In this document: positions 13,927 to 23,088 of the stretch, one piece after another
Position numbering within the stretch: position 1 is the stretch's first letter
Layout of the letters: every line of letters begins with the position of its first letter
Assembly (NCBI GenBank): GCA_021775835.1
Contig: JAJFHC010000038.1
Location: 1 to 28,799 of the forward strand
Direction: 5' to 3'
DNA length: 28,799 nt
DNA from: Hyphomicrobiales bacterium
GTDB taxonomy: Bacteria > Pseudomonadota > Alphaproteobacteria > Rhizobiales > JAJFHC01
Notes under the pieces: generated by a model
What the model was told of the DNA's origin: nothing
What the model saw: only the letters and a program-made list of their open reading frames with translations
Database searches by the model: none
Made by a program: the position numbers and the translations under genes

Positions 13927-15459
13927 TCAAAGCGGAATGTTGTCGTGTTTTTTCCAGGGGTTCTGGAGTTCCTTGTTGCGCAGCATGAAGAGCGCGCGAA
14001 CAATCCGCTTCCGGGTGGAGTGCGGCATGATCACCTCATCGATATAGCCGCGTTCCGCCGCCACGAAGGGGGAGCAGAACCGCTCTTCGTACTCTTTCGT
14101 GCGTTTTTCGATTTCTTCCGGGTTGTCCAGGCTCTGGCGGTGGATGATCTCAACCGCGCCTTTCGCCCCCATCACCGCGATTTCAGCCGATGGCCAGGCG
14201 TAGTTGACATCGCCTCGCAGGTGCTTCGACGACATGACGTCATAGGCACCACCGTAAGCCTTGCGCGTGATGACCGTGACCTTGGGAACCGTTGCTTCGG
14301 CATAGGCGAAAAGGAGTTTGGCCCCGTGCTTGATGAGCCCGCCATATTCCTGGGCCGTCCCGGGAAGGAATCCGGGCACATCCACGAAGGTCACCAGAGG
14401 AATACCGAAGCAGTCGCAGAACCGGACGAACCGCGCCGCCTTGCGGCTGGCATCGGAATCGAGCACGCCGGCCAGCGCCATCGGCTGGTTGGCAACAAAT
14501 CCCACCGTGCTGCCACTGATCCGGCCGAAACCGACGATGATGTTCTTGGCAAAACCTTCCTGGGTTTCGAAGAAGTCGCCTTCGTCGGCAACTTTGCGGA
14601 TCAACTCCTTCATGTCGTAGGGCTGATTGGGGTTGGTTGGCACAAGGGTATCGAGCGACGAGTCAGTGCGTTCATCGTCGTCGAAACTGGGTAACTGCGG
14701 GACATCCGCGGTATTGCTCGAGGGCAGAAAGTCCACCAAACGGCGCATCTGTAAAAGTGCTTCGACATCGTTGTCGTAGGCACCATCGGCAATTGAGGAC
14801 TTGGTGGCATGGACGCTGGCCCCGCCGAGTTGTTCGGCGGTTACAGTTTCATTAGTGACCGTCTTGACCACATCCGGTCCGGTCACGAACATGTAGGACG
14901 TGTCGCGCACCATGAATATGAAGTCGGTCATGGCCGGTGAGTAAACATCCCCGCCGGCACACGGCCCCATGATGACCGAGATCTGCGGAATGACGCCTGA
15001 GGCCAGCACATTGCGCTGAAACACTTCCCCGTAGCCGCCGAGGGCAGCCACGCCCTCCTGGATGCGCGCACCGCCGGCGTCAAAGACACCAATCACCGGC
15101 GCCCGGTTTTTCAGTGCCATATCCTGGACCTTGGTGATCTTCTGGGCATGGGTCTCGGAGAGAGACCCGCCGAACACGGTAAAGTCCTTGGCAAAAAGAT
15201 AGACGACCCGACCGTTGATCGTCCCCCACCCGGTCACCACCCCGTCACCGGGGACCTTCTGGTCCTGCATTCCGAAGTCGGTGCAGCGGTGCTCGACAAA
15301 CATGTCGAATTCTTCAAAGGACCCGTCATCAAGCAGCAGGGCAATACGTTCGCGGGCCGTCAGCTTGCCCCGTTTGTGCTGCGCATCAATCCGGCGTTCA
15401 CCCCCACCCCGGCGCGCCACGTCACGGCGGGCCTCAAGTTCTCCCAGGATGTCTGTCAC
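13927..15459 (-). CDS. pccB: Acyl-CoA (probably propionyl-CoA) carboxylase beta subunit, carboxyltransferase
   Basis: The 510-residue protein has the two crotonase-fold carboxyltransferase domains. Visible features include [20 protein letters not shown], the [12 protein letters not shown] region, the oxyanion-forming [39 protein letters not shown] and the C-terminal [37 protein letters not shown]. This is the PccB type, which forms an alpha6-beta6 complex. The only in-frame start at the right place is GTG 15459; the nearby ATG at 15469 is out of frame, and AGGGA lies upstream. It is transcribed before pccA. An inverted repeat sits in its leader at 15488-15518. Confidence 0.94.
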   Translation of the reverse strand: MTDILGELEARRDVARRGGGERRIDAQHKRGKLTARERIALLLDDGSFEEFDMFVEHRCTDFGMQDQKVPGDGVVTGWGTINGRVVYLFAKDFTVFGGSLSETHAQKITKVQDMALKNRAPVIGVFDAGGARIQEGVAALGGYGEVFQRNVLASGVIPQISVIMGPCAGGDVYSPAMTDFIFMVRDTSYMFVTGPDVVKTVTNETVTAEQLGGASVHATKSSIADGAYDNDVEALLQMRRLVDFLPSSNTADVPQLPSFDDDERTDSSLDTLVPTNPNQPYDMKELIRKVADEGDFFETQEGFAKNIIVGFGRISGSTVGFVANQPMALAGVLDSDASRKAARFVRFCDCFGIPLVTFVDVPGFLPGTAQEYGGLIKHGAKLLFAYAEATVPKVTVITRKAYGGAYDVMSSKHLRGDVNYAWPSAEIAVMGAKGAVEIIHRQSLDNPEEIEKRTKEYEERFCSPFVAAERGYIDEVIMPHSTRKRIVRALFMLRNKELQNPWKKHDNIPL

Positions 15460-15487
15460 TGATCTTCATCCCTCACTACGTTTCATC

Positions 15488-15518
15488 GCCTCAAGCCCTC
15501 TTGTTTAGCATTTGAGGC
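15488..15518 (-). promoter_or_regulatory. Inverted repeat upstream of pccB
   Basis: GCCTCAA (15488-15494) and TTGAGGC (15512-15518) form a perfect 7-bp inverted repeat with a 17-base spacer, 29-59 bases upstream of the pccB GTG. It could be an operator or a leader hairpin. The TTTGCAAA motif I recall for PccR-type regulators was not seen in this region. Confidence 0.35.
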
Positions 15519-15705
15519 AACTGGTGCAACTTACCCATTGGAATAACGTTACGAATGGTCGCACACACCATTTTGGCCAGGGTGGTGCTTCCTGTCGATA
15601 CTGCAGACGTCCGTCCACCACGTGTCGCTATCCGGGGTCTAATCCACAACGTGTCAGACTTCAGCTGCAAACAAATTCATTCCGTCGAAACCGGTTCAAG
15701 TCTCT

Positions 15706-16473
15706 TCAGGTCAGCAAACGTGTAAACTTTAGTGCAGCCGAATACTCTTCCAGTCGAGTTACACGGCGCTTCTGAGCTTCTTCGTCGCTGCCCCACTGCT
15801 CAATCTGCCAGTCTTCGTCGACATGGGCGGCTGCCCACCCGGCCTGCTCGCTCAGGTCGCCATCCACGAGTGCCAGGGCAATCAGGACCGATCCGGTTAG
15901 ATTTGTAATCGTGTGGAGGGCAGCCAGTGTAAACGCGTCATGGGCAGCGATTTGCCCTTTCAGCAGATCCAGGGTTTCCGGGGGTTGTGCCTGAAACATC
16001 ACACCTTGGACGAGTATGAACCGAGCGCCGAGGCGCGTCTCCATCGACTTGACCACACCATCCCAGTGTTGCGCCTGCCGGGCGACCAGCTTGTCAGGGC
16101 TGTCGGCGCGGTAGCACACAAGATCGCTCGCACCGAATGCGGCGAGTTCGTCGACTACAGCGTCCTTACGAACCTCGATCCGGTCGATTGCTGAGTTGGC
16201 ATGTTTCGTCAAGGGCATCGTCAAGGGGTCAATGACATCCACCTGCGCCTCCCATTCGACGGTGATCGCGTCAGCCAATGGCTCATTTGGCACGCTCAAA
16301 AGCCTTTTGAGTGGTGTCTTGACTGCCCTGCCGTCGAGTTCGATCCCGAACCCCGTGTCGTTTCTTGTGATACCGGCCTTCGTGTAGAACCTTTTCGGCA
16401 GATTCCGTTCCAGCCGGCCGATCTTGGCAACACCTTCGGATACAATTGACTCGCGCTCCCGCTCGTCCGTCAT
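15706..16473 (-). CDS. ATP12-family ATP synthase F1 assembly chaperone
   Basis: The 255-residue protein matches the ATP12 family, found in alphaproteobacteria and mitochondria. It has KRFYTKAGITRNDTGFGIEL, LDGRAVKTP, ADAITVEWEAQVDVIDPLTMPLTKHANSAID and the C-terminal SVLIALALVDGDLSEQAGWAAAHVDEDWQIEQWG motif (about 195-235). In mitochondria Atp12 binds the F1 alpha subunit before hexamer assembly; a similar cytosolic role is inferred here. Its start overlaps the HAD gene stop by four bases, and it is the last gene in the degQ-rarA-crcB-rluC-HAD block. The same neighbour order is common in Hyphomicrobiales (from memory). Confidence 0.93.
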   Translation of the reverse strand: MTDERERESIVSEGVAKIGRLERNLPKRFYTKAGITRNDTGFGIELDGRAVKTPLKRLLSVPNEPLADAITVEWEAQVDVIDPLTMPLTKHANSAIDRIEVRKDAVVDELAAFGASDLVCYRADSPDKLVARQAQHWDGVVKSMETRLGARFILVQGVMFQAQPPETLDLLKGQIAAHDAFTLAALHTITNLTGSVLIALALVDGDLSEQAGWAAAHVDEDWQIEQWGSDEEAQKRRVTRLEEYSAALKFTRLLT

Positions 16474-17165
16474 GGATAAACCTCCTCTGCAAAACCGGAG
16501 AGCAAAACAGCGAGCGCGCCATCAATTTGAGTGAAACGATCGATGATTGTGTGGGCCCCGGCTGCTTCAAGCGCCGAGCGATCATGATAGCCCCACGACA
16601 CGCCCAATCCATGCACACCGGCCGCTTGTGCCATTTCCATGTCGAACACCGTGTCGCCAATCATTACCGTTCTTGAGGGGTCGGCACCTGTGGCGGACAT
16701 CGCCTGCTCCAACATGGCAGGATGTGGCTTCGACGGTGCATCATCGGCGGTCTGTATGGTCACGAAACACCCTTCAAACGCATTTTCCGTCACCAGCCTT
16801 GCAACACCACGTTGAGACTTACCCGTGGCTATTCCCATCAGGACATCCGGTCGCTTTGAAAGTGCCTTGATCGTAGCAGCAGCATCGGCGTAAAGCGGCT
16901 CTGAAGGCCCCTGCGTTCTCAAGGCAAAGCAAGCGTCCTTATAACCCTGGGCGACGCTGGCAATCGTTCGGTCGTCCTGATCAGGTAACAGCTCTTTCAG
17001 TGCCACTGCAATTGAAAGACCTACGCCGGACAGGACCGATTGCCGGTCCGGCGCGGCAAAACCATGATCGACGAACGTCTGCCCCATTGCTGAAACGATC
17101 ACGTTCTGGCTGTCGACAATCGTGCCATCGCAATCGAACACGAGGAGAAACAGCTCCTGTGTCAT
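16470..17165 (-). CDS. HAD-superfamily phosphatase (phosphoglycolate phosphatase-like)
   Basis: The 231-residue protein has the HAD motifs in order. Motif I is VFDCDGTIVDS with nucleophile Asp11 and Asp13. A helical cap covers about residues 17-85. Motif II is MGIATGKSQRG, motif III is the Lys of DDAPSKPHPAML, and motif IV is TVMIGDTVFDMEMAQAAG. The layout is that of Gph/PgmB-type phosphatases acting on small phosphate esters. The substrate cannot be assigned; its fixed position between rluC and ATP12 does not reveal one. It overlaps both neighbours by four bases, so translation is coupled. Confidence 0.92.
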   Translation of the reverse strand: MTQELFLLVFDCDGTIVDSQNVIVSAMGQTFVDHGFAAPDRQSVLSGVGLSIAVALKELLPDQDDRTIASVAQGYKDACFALRTQGPSEPLYADAAATIKALSKRPDVLMGIATGKSQRGVARLVTENAFEGCFVTIQTADDAPSKPHPAMLEQAMSATGADPSRTVMIGDTVFDMEMAQAAGVHGLGVSWGYHDRSALEAAGAHTIIDRFTQIDGALAVLLSGFAEEVYP

Positions 17166-18151
17166 TCATCAAGCTCCGCGAAGAGATCTTCCTCCGGCAT
17201 CATATCAAAGTTCAGAAACGCCCAGGAGCGCTTCATATGGTCGGGTAACCCGGCTTCCAGTTCAAGTTTGCCGCGCACCGGATGAGGCAGCGACAGGCTG
17301 TGGGCGTGAAGGTGAAGGCGCATCTCGATTTCACCGCCCGGATTGGAATGCCGGTCACCATATTTCCGGTCACCGACGACGGGATGGCCGATCGCTGCCA
17401 TGTGAGCGCGTAATTGGTGCGTCCGCCCGGTTTCCGGTCGCAGGACCACCCATGCCGTCGTCACCCCCGCATTGGCAACCGTCGCATAATGGGTAACGGC
17501 TTTCTGGGCTTTGGGATCGTCGATCTCCACGGCCCGCACCCTCTGCTCTCCCGCATGCCCGGTCTTCGCCAGCGGCAGGTTGATGGTTCCGCTTGCCGGC
17601 CTGGGGGCGCCGGCGACAAGGGCCCAATAGGTTTTCTTGACGTCCCTTGTCTTGAACATCCGTCCGAGTTGTGTCGCCGAATTTCGTGTGCGCGCCAGAA
17701 GCAACACGCCGCTGGTGTCCCGGTCGAGGCGGTGAACAAGCCTCGGCCGTTCGCTGGCATCGAATGTCAGCGCATCGAGCATGGCGTCAAGATGCCGTTC
17801 TGTCTGTGTGCCGCCCTGAACCGCCAGCCCTGAAGGCTTGTTGATCGCCAGCACATGATCGTCGCGAAAGATCACGAGACTTCTCACATGCTGAATATCC
17901 TTGCGTGACAGCGCTCTCTTGGGTTTGTCCTCGCGTTCAGGGGCATCGGGCATAGGCGGCACGCGGATGCTTTGTCCCGACTCAAGCCGTGTGTTTGCGC
18001 GAACCCGAGCCCCATCCACACGCACCTGGCCACCGCGGAGATTTTTCTGCAGCCGTCCATGGTTCAGAGCCGGATAATGCACCTTGAACCAGCGGTCCAG
18101 ACGCATGCCGTCCTCATCGGCACTAACTTCACGATTCTCGACGCCACTCAT
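17162..18151 (-). CDS. rluC: RluA-family pseudouridine synthase (RluC/RluD type)
   Basis: The 329-residue enzyme has an N-terminal S4 RNA-binding domain (about 15-65, MRLDRWFKVHYPALNHGRLQ and RVDGARVRANTRL). A catalytic domain (about 90-300) carries PRLVHRLDRDTSGVLLLART, in which Asp143 of HRLD is the expected catalytic residue. Other motifs are INKPSGLAVQGG, RPETGRTHQLRAHMA and GHPVVGDRKYG. It isomerises uridines of 23S rRNA. RluC (positions 955, 2504 and 2580 in E. coli numbering) is the usual name in this cluster, but RluD-like specificity is possible. It is coupled by 4-nt overlaps to crcB upstream and the HAD gene downstream. Confidence 0.9.
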   Translation of the reverse strand: MSGVENREVSADEDGMRLDRWFKVHYPALNHGRLQKNLRGGQVRVDGARVRANTRLESGQSIRVPPMPDAPEREDKPKRALSRKDIQHVRSLVIFRDDHVLAINKPSGLAVQGGTQTERHLDAMLDALTFDASERPRLVHRLDRDTSGVLLLARTRNSATQLGRMFKTRDVKKTYWALVAGAPRPASGTINLPLAKTGHAGEQRVRAVEIDDPKAQKAVTHYATVANAGVTTAWVVLRPETGRTHQLRAHMAAIGHPVVGDRKYGDRHSNPGGEIEMRLHLHAHSLSLPHPVRGKLELEAGLPDHMKRSWAFLNFDMMPEEDLFAELDE

Positions 18152-18528
18152 TGCAAAACCGCCCTCATCCCCAAAAGTCCGACAAAAAGAGCGAAAATCG
18201 AAAGTCCAACCGAACCGGCAACATATAGTCCCGCGCTCAGAATTGCCTTCCTTTCAACCAGGACAGCAACATCAAGTGAAAACGCGGAGAATGTTGTAAA
18301 TCCACCCAGAATGCCGGTTGTCAGAAATGCCCGGGTTTCCGGTTCAACATGAAACCGGTGCGCCAAGGCAGAAATCAGGACACCCATCGCAAACGACCCG
18401 GCAATATTCACACTGAGCGTACCCCATGGGAAGTTCGGGCCGAAATAGCGCAGCGTCTGGCTGGCCACCACGTAACGCGCTGCCGCCCCAAGTGCCCCGC
18501 CGGCAGCTACCCAGGCAAGCATCGTCAT
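18148..18528 (-). CDS. crcB: Fluoride channel CrcB (Fluc)
   Basis: The 126-residue protein has four membrane helices and the Fluc motifs GGALGAAARYVV, GTLSVNIAGSFAMGVL and TTGILGGFTTFSAFSLD. The Asn in the second helix and the Phe pair in the third line the two fluoride pores of the antiparallel dimer. I chose ATG 18528 because it overlaps the rarA stop (ATGA) and GAGGGGGCGGGA lies just upstream. An in-frame start at 18558 would add ten non-homologous residues. No fluoride riboswitch precedes it, as expected for an internal operon gene. Confidence 0.95.
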   Translation of the reverse strand: MTMLAWVAAGGALGAAARYVVASQTLRYFGPNFPWGTLSVNIAGSFAMGVLISALAHRFHVEPETRAFLTTGILGGFTTFSAFSLDVAVLVERKAILSAGLYVAGSVGLSIFALFVGLLGMRAVLQ

Positions 18529-19832
18529 TCCCGCCCCCTCGTCCGGAGTTTCTCCCAATAGGCCAGCCGTTTCTCGATATCCTTTTCGAATCCACGCGGC
18601 GCCGGTTTGTAGAACACCTGTCGCGCCATTTCGTCAGGAAAGAAGTTCTGACCGGAAAACGCGTTCTCCGCATCATGGTCATATTGATAGCCCTGACCGT
18701 AGCCTTCTTCTTTCATGAGTTTGGTTGGTGCGTTCAGAATATGTTTGGGCGGCGGTACACTCCCGGTTTCCCGGGCGGTACGCAATGCAGCTTTGTAGGC
18801 CGAATAGAGCCTGTTCGATTTCGGTGCGGTCGCCAGGTAGAGCGTCGCTTGTGCCAGCGCCAACTCTCCTTCAGGTGTACCGAGAAAATCGAAAGCATCC
18901 TTCGCGGCATTCGCCTGGACCAGGGCCTGTGGGTCGGCCAGACCAATATCTTCGACCGCCGCGCGCACCAGACGCCGTGCGATGAACAATGGATCCTCTC
19001 CGCCGGCCAGCATGCGTGTGAGCCAGTACAACGCCGCATCCGGGTCCGAACCGCGGATCGACTTGTGCAGCGCACTGATCAGGTTGAAGTGCCCCTCCCG
19101 CCCCTTGTCGTAAAGCGGCACGCGTTTTTGCACCAGTTCAGCAAGCGCCTCGCGGTCCATCTGCTCCTGGGTATCCGGCGTTATGGCAAAGACCTCTTCG
19201 ACCAGGTTGAGTGCATAACGGCCGTCGCCGTCCGCCATCGCAATCAAACTCGCACGTGCCGTATCGTCAAGCGGCAAGGTGCGTCCCTCATGGGCTTCCG
19301 CCCGCTCGAGCAACCCGTTGATCGCCATTTCGTCGAGACGCTTCAGAACCAGCACCTGTGCTCTCGACAGTAACGCCGAGTTCAATTCGAATGACGGGTT
19401 TTCGGTTGTTGCCCCAACGAGGGTAATTGTTCCATCTTCCATGACGGGCAGAAAACCATCCTGCTGAGCACGATTGAACCGGTGGATCTCGTCAACGAAC
19501 AAAAGGGTACCCCGTCCCTCCTGCCGACGGGCTTTAGCCGCCTCGAAGGCTTTCTTGAGGTCCTGGACACCGGAAAAAATGGCTGACATTGCTTCAAAAT
19601 GAAGCCCGGTTTCCCCGGCAAGAAGCCGGGCAATGGTCGTTTTGCCGGTACCGGGTGGGCCCCAGAATATGATCGATGAGGGCCGGTTCGACGCCAGCAT
19701 CCGGGTCAGCACACCGCCTTCTCCCAGAAGGTGGGCCTGGCCCAAAACTTCCGACAGAGATGTCGGCCGCAATCGGTCGGCAAGCGGACGTGGTGCTTCT
19801 TCGGCAAGGCCCGCTGCTTCAAACAAGGACAT
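18525..19832 (-). CDS. rarA: Replication-associated recombination protein RarA (MgsA), AAA+ ATPase
   Basis: The 435-residue protein starts with a clamp-loader-like region (ADRLRPTSLSEVLGQAHLLG). Then come Walker A GPPGTGKTTIARLLA (about 58-72), Walker B LLFVDEIHRFN, sensor 1 (LVGATTENPSFELNSALLSRAQV) and a C-terminal tetramerisation domain (MLAGGEDPLFIARRLVR, QANAAKDAFDFLGTPEGELALAQA). RarA is the bacterial homologue of Mgs1/WRNIP1 and acts at stalled replication forks with SSB. Length is normal. It begins 51 bases after the degQ stop and overlaps crcB by four bases. Confidence 0.96.
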   Translation of the reverse strand: MSLFEAAGLAEEAPRPLADRLRPTSLSEVLGQAHLLGEGGVLTRMLASNRPSSIIFWGPPGTGKTTIARLLAGETGLHFEAMSAIFSGVQDLKKAFEAAKARRQEGRGTLLFVDEIHRFNRAQQDGFLPVMEDGTITLVGATTENPSFELNSALLSRAQVLVLKRLDEMAINGLLERAEAHEGRTLPLDDTARASLIAMADGDGRYALNLVEEVFAITPDTQEQMDREALAELVQKRVPLYDKGREGHFNLISALHKSIRGSDPDAALYWLTRMLAGGEDPLFIARRLVRAAVEDIGLADPQALVQANAAKDAFDFLGTPEGELALAQATLYLATAPKSNRLYSAYKAALRTARETGSVPPPKHILNAPTKLMKEEGYGQGYQYDHDAENAFSGQNFFPDEMARQVFYKPAPRGFEKDIEKRLAYWEKLRTRGRE

Positions 19833-19883
19833 GGCCGCCCCCTCTTGATTTTGCCGCTATGCGATTCGGTAAAGCCGTCGAGA

Positions 19884-21293
19884 TCACCCGCGAACCGAGG
19901 TTTCAAGAATACGTCCGTCGCGACGAAACACGATTGTCCAGCGTGGCCGTTCGACTTTTACGATCTTAACGAGATCGCCCACGGTTTCAATCTCCTCGCC
20001 GTCGACTTCCAGGATCACATCGCCTGCCCTGAAACCAACGCGTCGGGCGGGTCCACGACCAATCTTTAGAATGATCACTCCATTGTCGTCCGGGTCACGG
20101 CGCAGTTTCTCGTTGAGCGCCGGCGAAAGGTTCGCGACAATTGCACCTGCAAAGGGTTGGCGTCCCTTCAGGTTCCTCTGATCCATGGGCGGATCTTCGG
20201 GAGCCGCAATAAGTTCGACTTTTGTAGTCCGCTTGCGGTTGCCACGCAGGTACGTCACCTTTACCGCACGTCCGAGTTTTTTTGTCGCCAGTCGATAGTG
20301 AAATTCCTGAGGTTCATTGACCGGCCGTCCGTCAACAGAAACAACCACATCGCCTCGCTTCAGACCAGCATCGTATGCAGGGCCCTTCGGGTGAACCGAC
20401 TTCAGCAAAGCACCTCGTGGCCGGTCGAATCCAAGTGAATCGGCGATGCCCTGAGTAACCGCCTGGAGCGACGCACCGAACCAGGGCCGTTTTACCGTTG
20501 TGCCATCTCTCGCCGCGTCAATCACGACCTCGACCATGTTCGCTGGAACGGCAAAACCGATACCGTTGGAGCCCCCACTACGGCTGAAAATCGCTGTGTT
20601 AATACCGATCAACCGGCCGTTCACATCAATCAGGGCGCCGCCGGAATTACCTGGATTGATGGCCGCATCCGTTTGGATGAAGGACTGGTAGTCGGACACA
20701 CCGACACGGCTCCTTGCCAGAGCGGAAACAATGCCGCTGGTCACTGTCTGGCCCACGCCGAATGGATTGCCGATGGCAAGGACCAAATCGCCCACCATCA
20801 ATTCGTCCGAGTCGCGCAGTTTGAGAAACGGCAGCTGTTCCCCCTCGGTGTCAATCCTCAACACCGCCAGATCAGTCTGTTCGTCCTTCAGCACGACTTT
20901 CGCTTCAAACTCGCGGCGGTCACTCAAAACAACCCGAATTTCAGTCCCACCCTTGATCACATGGTGATTAGTTACAACGAATCCATCGTCGCTGACGATA
21001 ACCCCGGATCCAAGCGAGTTCTCGACACGCTTTCGAGGGATACCAAAGCCTTCGTCACCGAAAAAACGCTGGAAGAACGGGTCTTTGAAAAATGGCGACG
21101 CCTGTCGCTGACGCACGACCCGGGTACTGTAGACATTGACAACTGCTGGCCCGGCAGCCCGTACAACCGGTGCGAAACTCACCTGAATCTGCGTCTGAGA
21201 AGTCGGCACCACCTGGGCCGAGGCAACTGAAGCTGCCCCAGCTGCAGCTAGAACAATGAATCCGGAAAGTAACGATTTCAAATTTTTGTTCAT
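19884..21293 (-). CDS. Periplasmic Do-family serine protease (DegQ/DegP-like)
   Basis: The 469-residue protein has a signal peptide (MNKNLKSLLSGFIVLAAAGA, cleaved after about residue 26, ASA). A trypsin-like domain carries His111 (VTNHHVI), Asp141 (EQTDLAVL) and Ser217 (NPGNSGGAL). Two PDZ domains follow (about 285-370 and 390-465) with GLKRGDVVVSVDGRPV and GFRAGDVILEVDGEEI. It degrades or refolds misfolded envelope proteins in the periplasm. I chose ATG 21293 because AGGTGGAAGA precedes it and it yields the signal peptide. The gene lies directly downstream of the rplQ terminator and probably has its own promoter. Tandem TTGTGA elements lie upstream at 21332-21357. Confidence 0.93.
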   Translation of the reverse strand: MNKNLKSLLSGFIVLAAAGAASVASAQVVPTSQTQIQVSFAPVVRAAGPAVVNVYSTRVVRQRQASPFFKDPFFQRFFGDEGFGIPRKRVENSLGSGVIVSDDGFVVTNHHVIKGGTEIRVVLSDRREFEAKVVLKDEQTDLAVLRIDTEGEQLPFLKLRDSDELMVGDLVLAIGNPFGVGQTVTSGIVSALARSRVGVSDYQSFIQTDAAINPGNSGGALIDVNGRLIGINTAIFSRSGGSNGIGFAVPANMVEVVIDAARDGTTVKRPWFGASLQAVTQGIADSLGFDRPRGALLKSVHPKGPAYDAGLKRGDVVVSVDGRPVNEPQEFHYRLATKKLGRAVKVTYLRGNRKRTTKVELIAAPEDPPMDQRNLKGRQPFAGAIVANLSPALNEKLRRDPDDNGVIILKIGRGPARRVGFRAGDVILEVDGEEIETVGDLVKIVKVERPRWTIVFRRDGRILETSVRG

Positions 21294-21382
21294 CAGAATC
21301 TTCCACCTGGAGAATGCAAGTTCGGCATTCGTCACAAGTCATTTCAAATTTTCACAACCCCTGGGGCACGGAACGCATCAAA

Positions 21383-21407
21383 CAAAAAAGGCGGCCCCAG
21401 GGCCGCC
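21383..21407 (-). terminator. Intrinsic terminator of the ribosomal operon (after rplQ)
   Basis: On the minus strand, a GC-rich hairpin GGCGGCC-(4)-GGCCGCC (21407-21390) is followed by TTTTTTG (21389-21383). It lies about 30 bases after the rplQ stop and about 90 bases before degQ, so it should end the spc/alpha transcript. Confidence 0.92.
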
Positions 21408-21437
21408 AAATTTCTGTACGACCCGTGTCGCATTGGT

Positions 21438-21869
21438 TCACGCCGCAGCGTCGGCCGTCTCCAGTTCATCAGCCACTTGAACCGGTCCTGAATCCTTGCC
21501 CTTAGCTTCCGGATCCCGGTCAACCAGTTCAATCACAGCCATTGGTGCTGAGTCACCAAAACGGTACCCGGCTTTCAACACACGTGTGTAACCGCCATTG
21601 CGTTCCTGGTAGCGCGGACCAAGCGTTTCAAACAGCTTGGACACCATGGCCTTGTCGCGAACCCGCGAGATTGCCTGCCTGCGGGCATGCAGGTCGCCGC
21701 GTTTGCCAAGTGTAATCAGACGATCCACGACCGAGCGCAGTTCCTTGGCCTTCGGCAAAGTTGTGACAATCTGCTCATGCTTGATAAGCGCTGCAGCCAT
21801 GTTGGCAAACAGGGCCTTACGATGGCTTGCCGTTCTGTTGAGCTTACGGCCCGAATTGCGATGACGCAT
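21438..21869 (-). CDS. rplQ: 50S ribosomal protein L17
   Basis: The 143-residue protein starts [20 protein letters not shown], the invariant L17 N-terminus. It continues with [29 protein letters not shown] and [25 protein letters not shown]-terminal Ala/Asp/Glu-rich extension (about 120-143) is common in alphaproteobacteria. It is the last gene of the alpha operon, 73 bases after rpoA, with a tandem repeat and a small hairpin in that gap. Confidence 0.98.
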   Translation of the reverse strand: MRHRNSGRKLNRTASHRKALFANMAAALIKHEQIVTTLPKAKELRSVVDRLITLGKRGDLHARRQAISRVRDKAMVSKLFETLGPRYQERNGGYTRVLKAGYRFGDSAPMAVIELVDRDPEAKGKDSGPVQVADELETADAAA

Positions 21870-21942
21870 GATCCGCTTCCTTGAACTTCACTGTGAACTT
21901 CACTGTGCAGCGCCCACCGTCGGGCGCCGGAGTTAAAACAAA

Positions 21943-22959
21943 CTAGTAATGATCCTCAAACCGCTTGGCGAGTTCTTCAATATTTTCCGGCGGCCAGTTC
22001 GGCACTTCCATTCCGAGGTGGAGGCCCATCTGTGCGAGAACTTCCTTGATCTCGTTCAGGGACTTCCGCCCGAAGTTTGGTGTCCGCAGCATCTCCGCTT
22101 CGGTCTTCTGGATCAGATCGCCGATATAGACGATGTTGTCGTTCTTCAGGCAATTTGCCGAACGCACCGAAAGCTCCAACTCGTCGACCTTCTTGAGGAG
22201 CGCCGCATTGAATTCCAGTTCCGGTCCCTTGTCTTCGACAATTTCGCGGGTTGGTTCGTCGAAATTCACGAAGACCTGCAGTTGGTCCTGCAGAATACGG
22301 GCAGCGAACGCCACCGCGTCATCGGGCTTGATGGATCCGTCAGTTTCGACCGAAAGGGTCAGCTTGTCATAATCAAGAATCTGGCCCTCACGGGTATTCT
22401 CAACCTTGTAAGACACTTTGCGAACCGGACTGTACAGGCTGTCAACCGGCATCAAACCGATCGGCGCGTCCTCAGGACGGTTACGGTCGGAAGGCACATA
22501 ACCCTTACCCATGCTGACCGTAAATTCCATGCGGATTTCAGCACCATCATCCAGCGTGCAGAGAACGTGCTCCGGATTGAGAACTTCGATATCTGCCGTT
22601 TCTTCAATGTCGCCCGCCGTGACAACGCCCGGCCCTTCCTTGCGAAGGATCAGACGCTTGGGACCCTCAACATGCATACGCAGAGCAATTTCCTTGATGT
22701 TCAAAACAACATCGGTAACATCTTCGCGTACGCCGGCAATCGATGAAAACTCGTGAAGAACGCCATCGATCTGAACGGAGTTGACGGCTGCGCCCTGCAA
22801 GGACGACAAAAGCACGCGACGCAACGCATTCCCGAGCGTCAGGCCGAATCCGCGCTCAAGCGGCTCAGCGACGACTGTGGCCGTGCGTTCCGGATCGTGC
22901 CCGGGATTGATATCAAGCTTGGTCGGCTTGATCAGCTCCTGCCAGTTTTTCTGAATCAC
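21943..22959 (-). CDS. rpoA: RNA polymerase alpha subunit
   Basis: The 338-residue protein has an N-terminal assembly domain (about 1-230: [33 protein letters not shown]) and a C-terminal DNA/activator-binding domain (about 255-330: [36 protein letters not shown]). I chose GTG 22959 because the protein then begins [12 protein letters not shown], the usual alphaproteobacterial start, with ACGAGG upstream. The frame extends to 23007 but those residues are not family-like. The length is right for alphaproteobacteria. Confidence 0.97.
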   Translation of the reverse strand: MIQKNWQELIKPTKLDINPGHDPERTATVVAEPLERGFGLTLGNALRRVLLSSLQGAAVNSVQIDGVLHEFSSIAGVREDVTDVVLNIKEIALRMHVEGPKRLILRKEGPGVVTAGDIEETADIEVLNPEHVLCTLDDGAEIRMEFTVSMGKGYVPSDRNRPEDAPIGLMPVDSLYSPVRKVSYKVENTREGQILDYDKLTLSVETDGSIKPDDAVAFAARILQDQLQVFVNFDEPTREIVEDKGPELEFNAALLKKVDELELSVRSANCLKNDNIVYIGDLIQKTEAEMLRTPNFGRKSLNEIKEVLAQMGLHLGMEVPNWPPENIEELAKRFEDHY

Positions 22960-23088
22960 CTGAAAACCTCGTTCCGGTATGCCGATCAGCGAAGCACTTA
23001 CGTGCATTCACGCCAACCAGCCCTATTGTCAATGTTTGGTACTCAACCGCAATTGGCCCAGGGCCGCAGCGGGTACACTTATGCGATG

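Noticed and set aside
13663..14694. Plus-strand 343-residue open frame
   Set aside because: It spans the antisense of the pccA start and the pccB end, with basic, low-information sequence and no domain.
18426..19373. Plus-strand 315-residue open frame
   Set aside because: It is antisense to rarA and crcB, both of which are fully supported by motifs.
21949..22746. Plus-strand 265-residue open frame
   Set aside because: It is antisense to rpoA.
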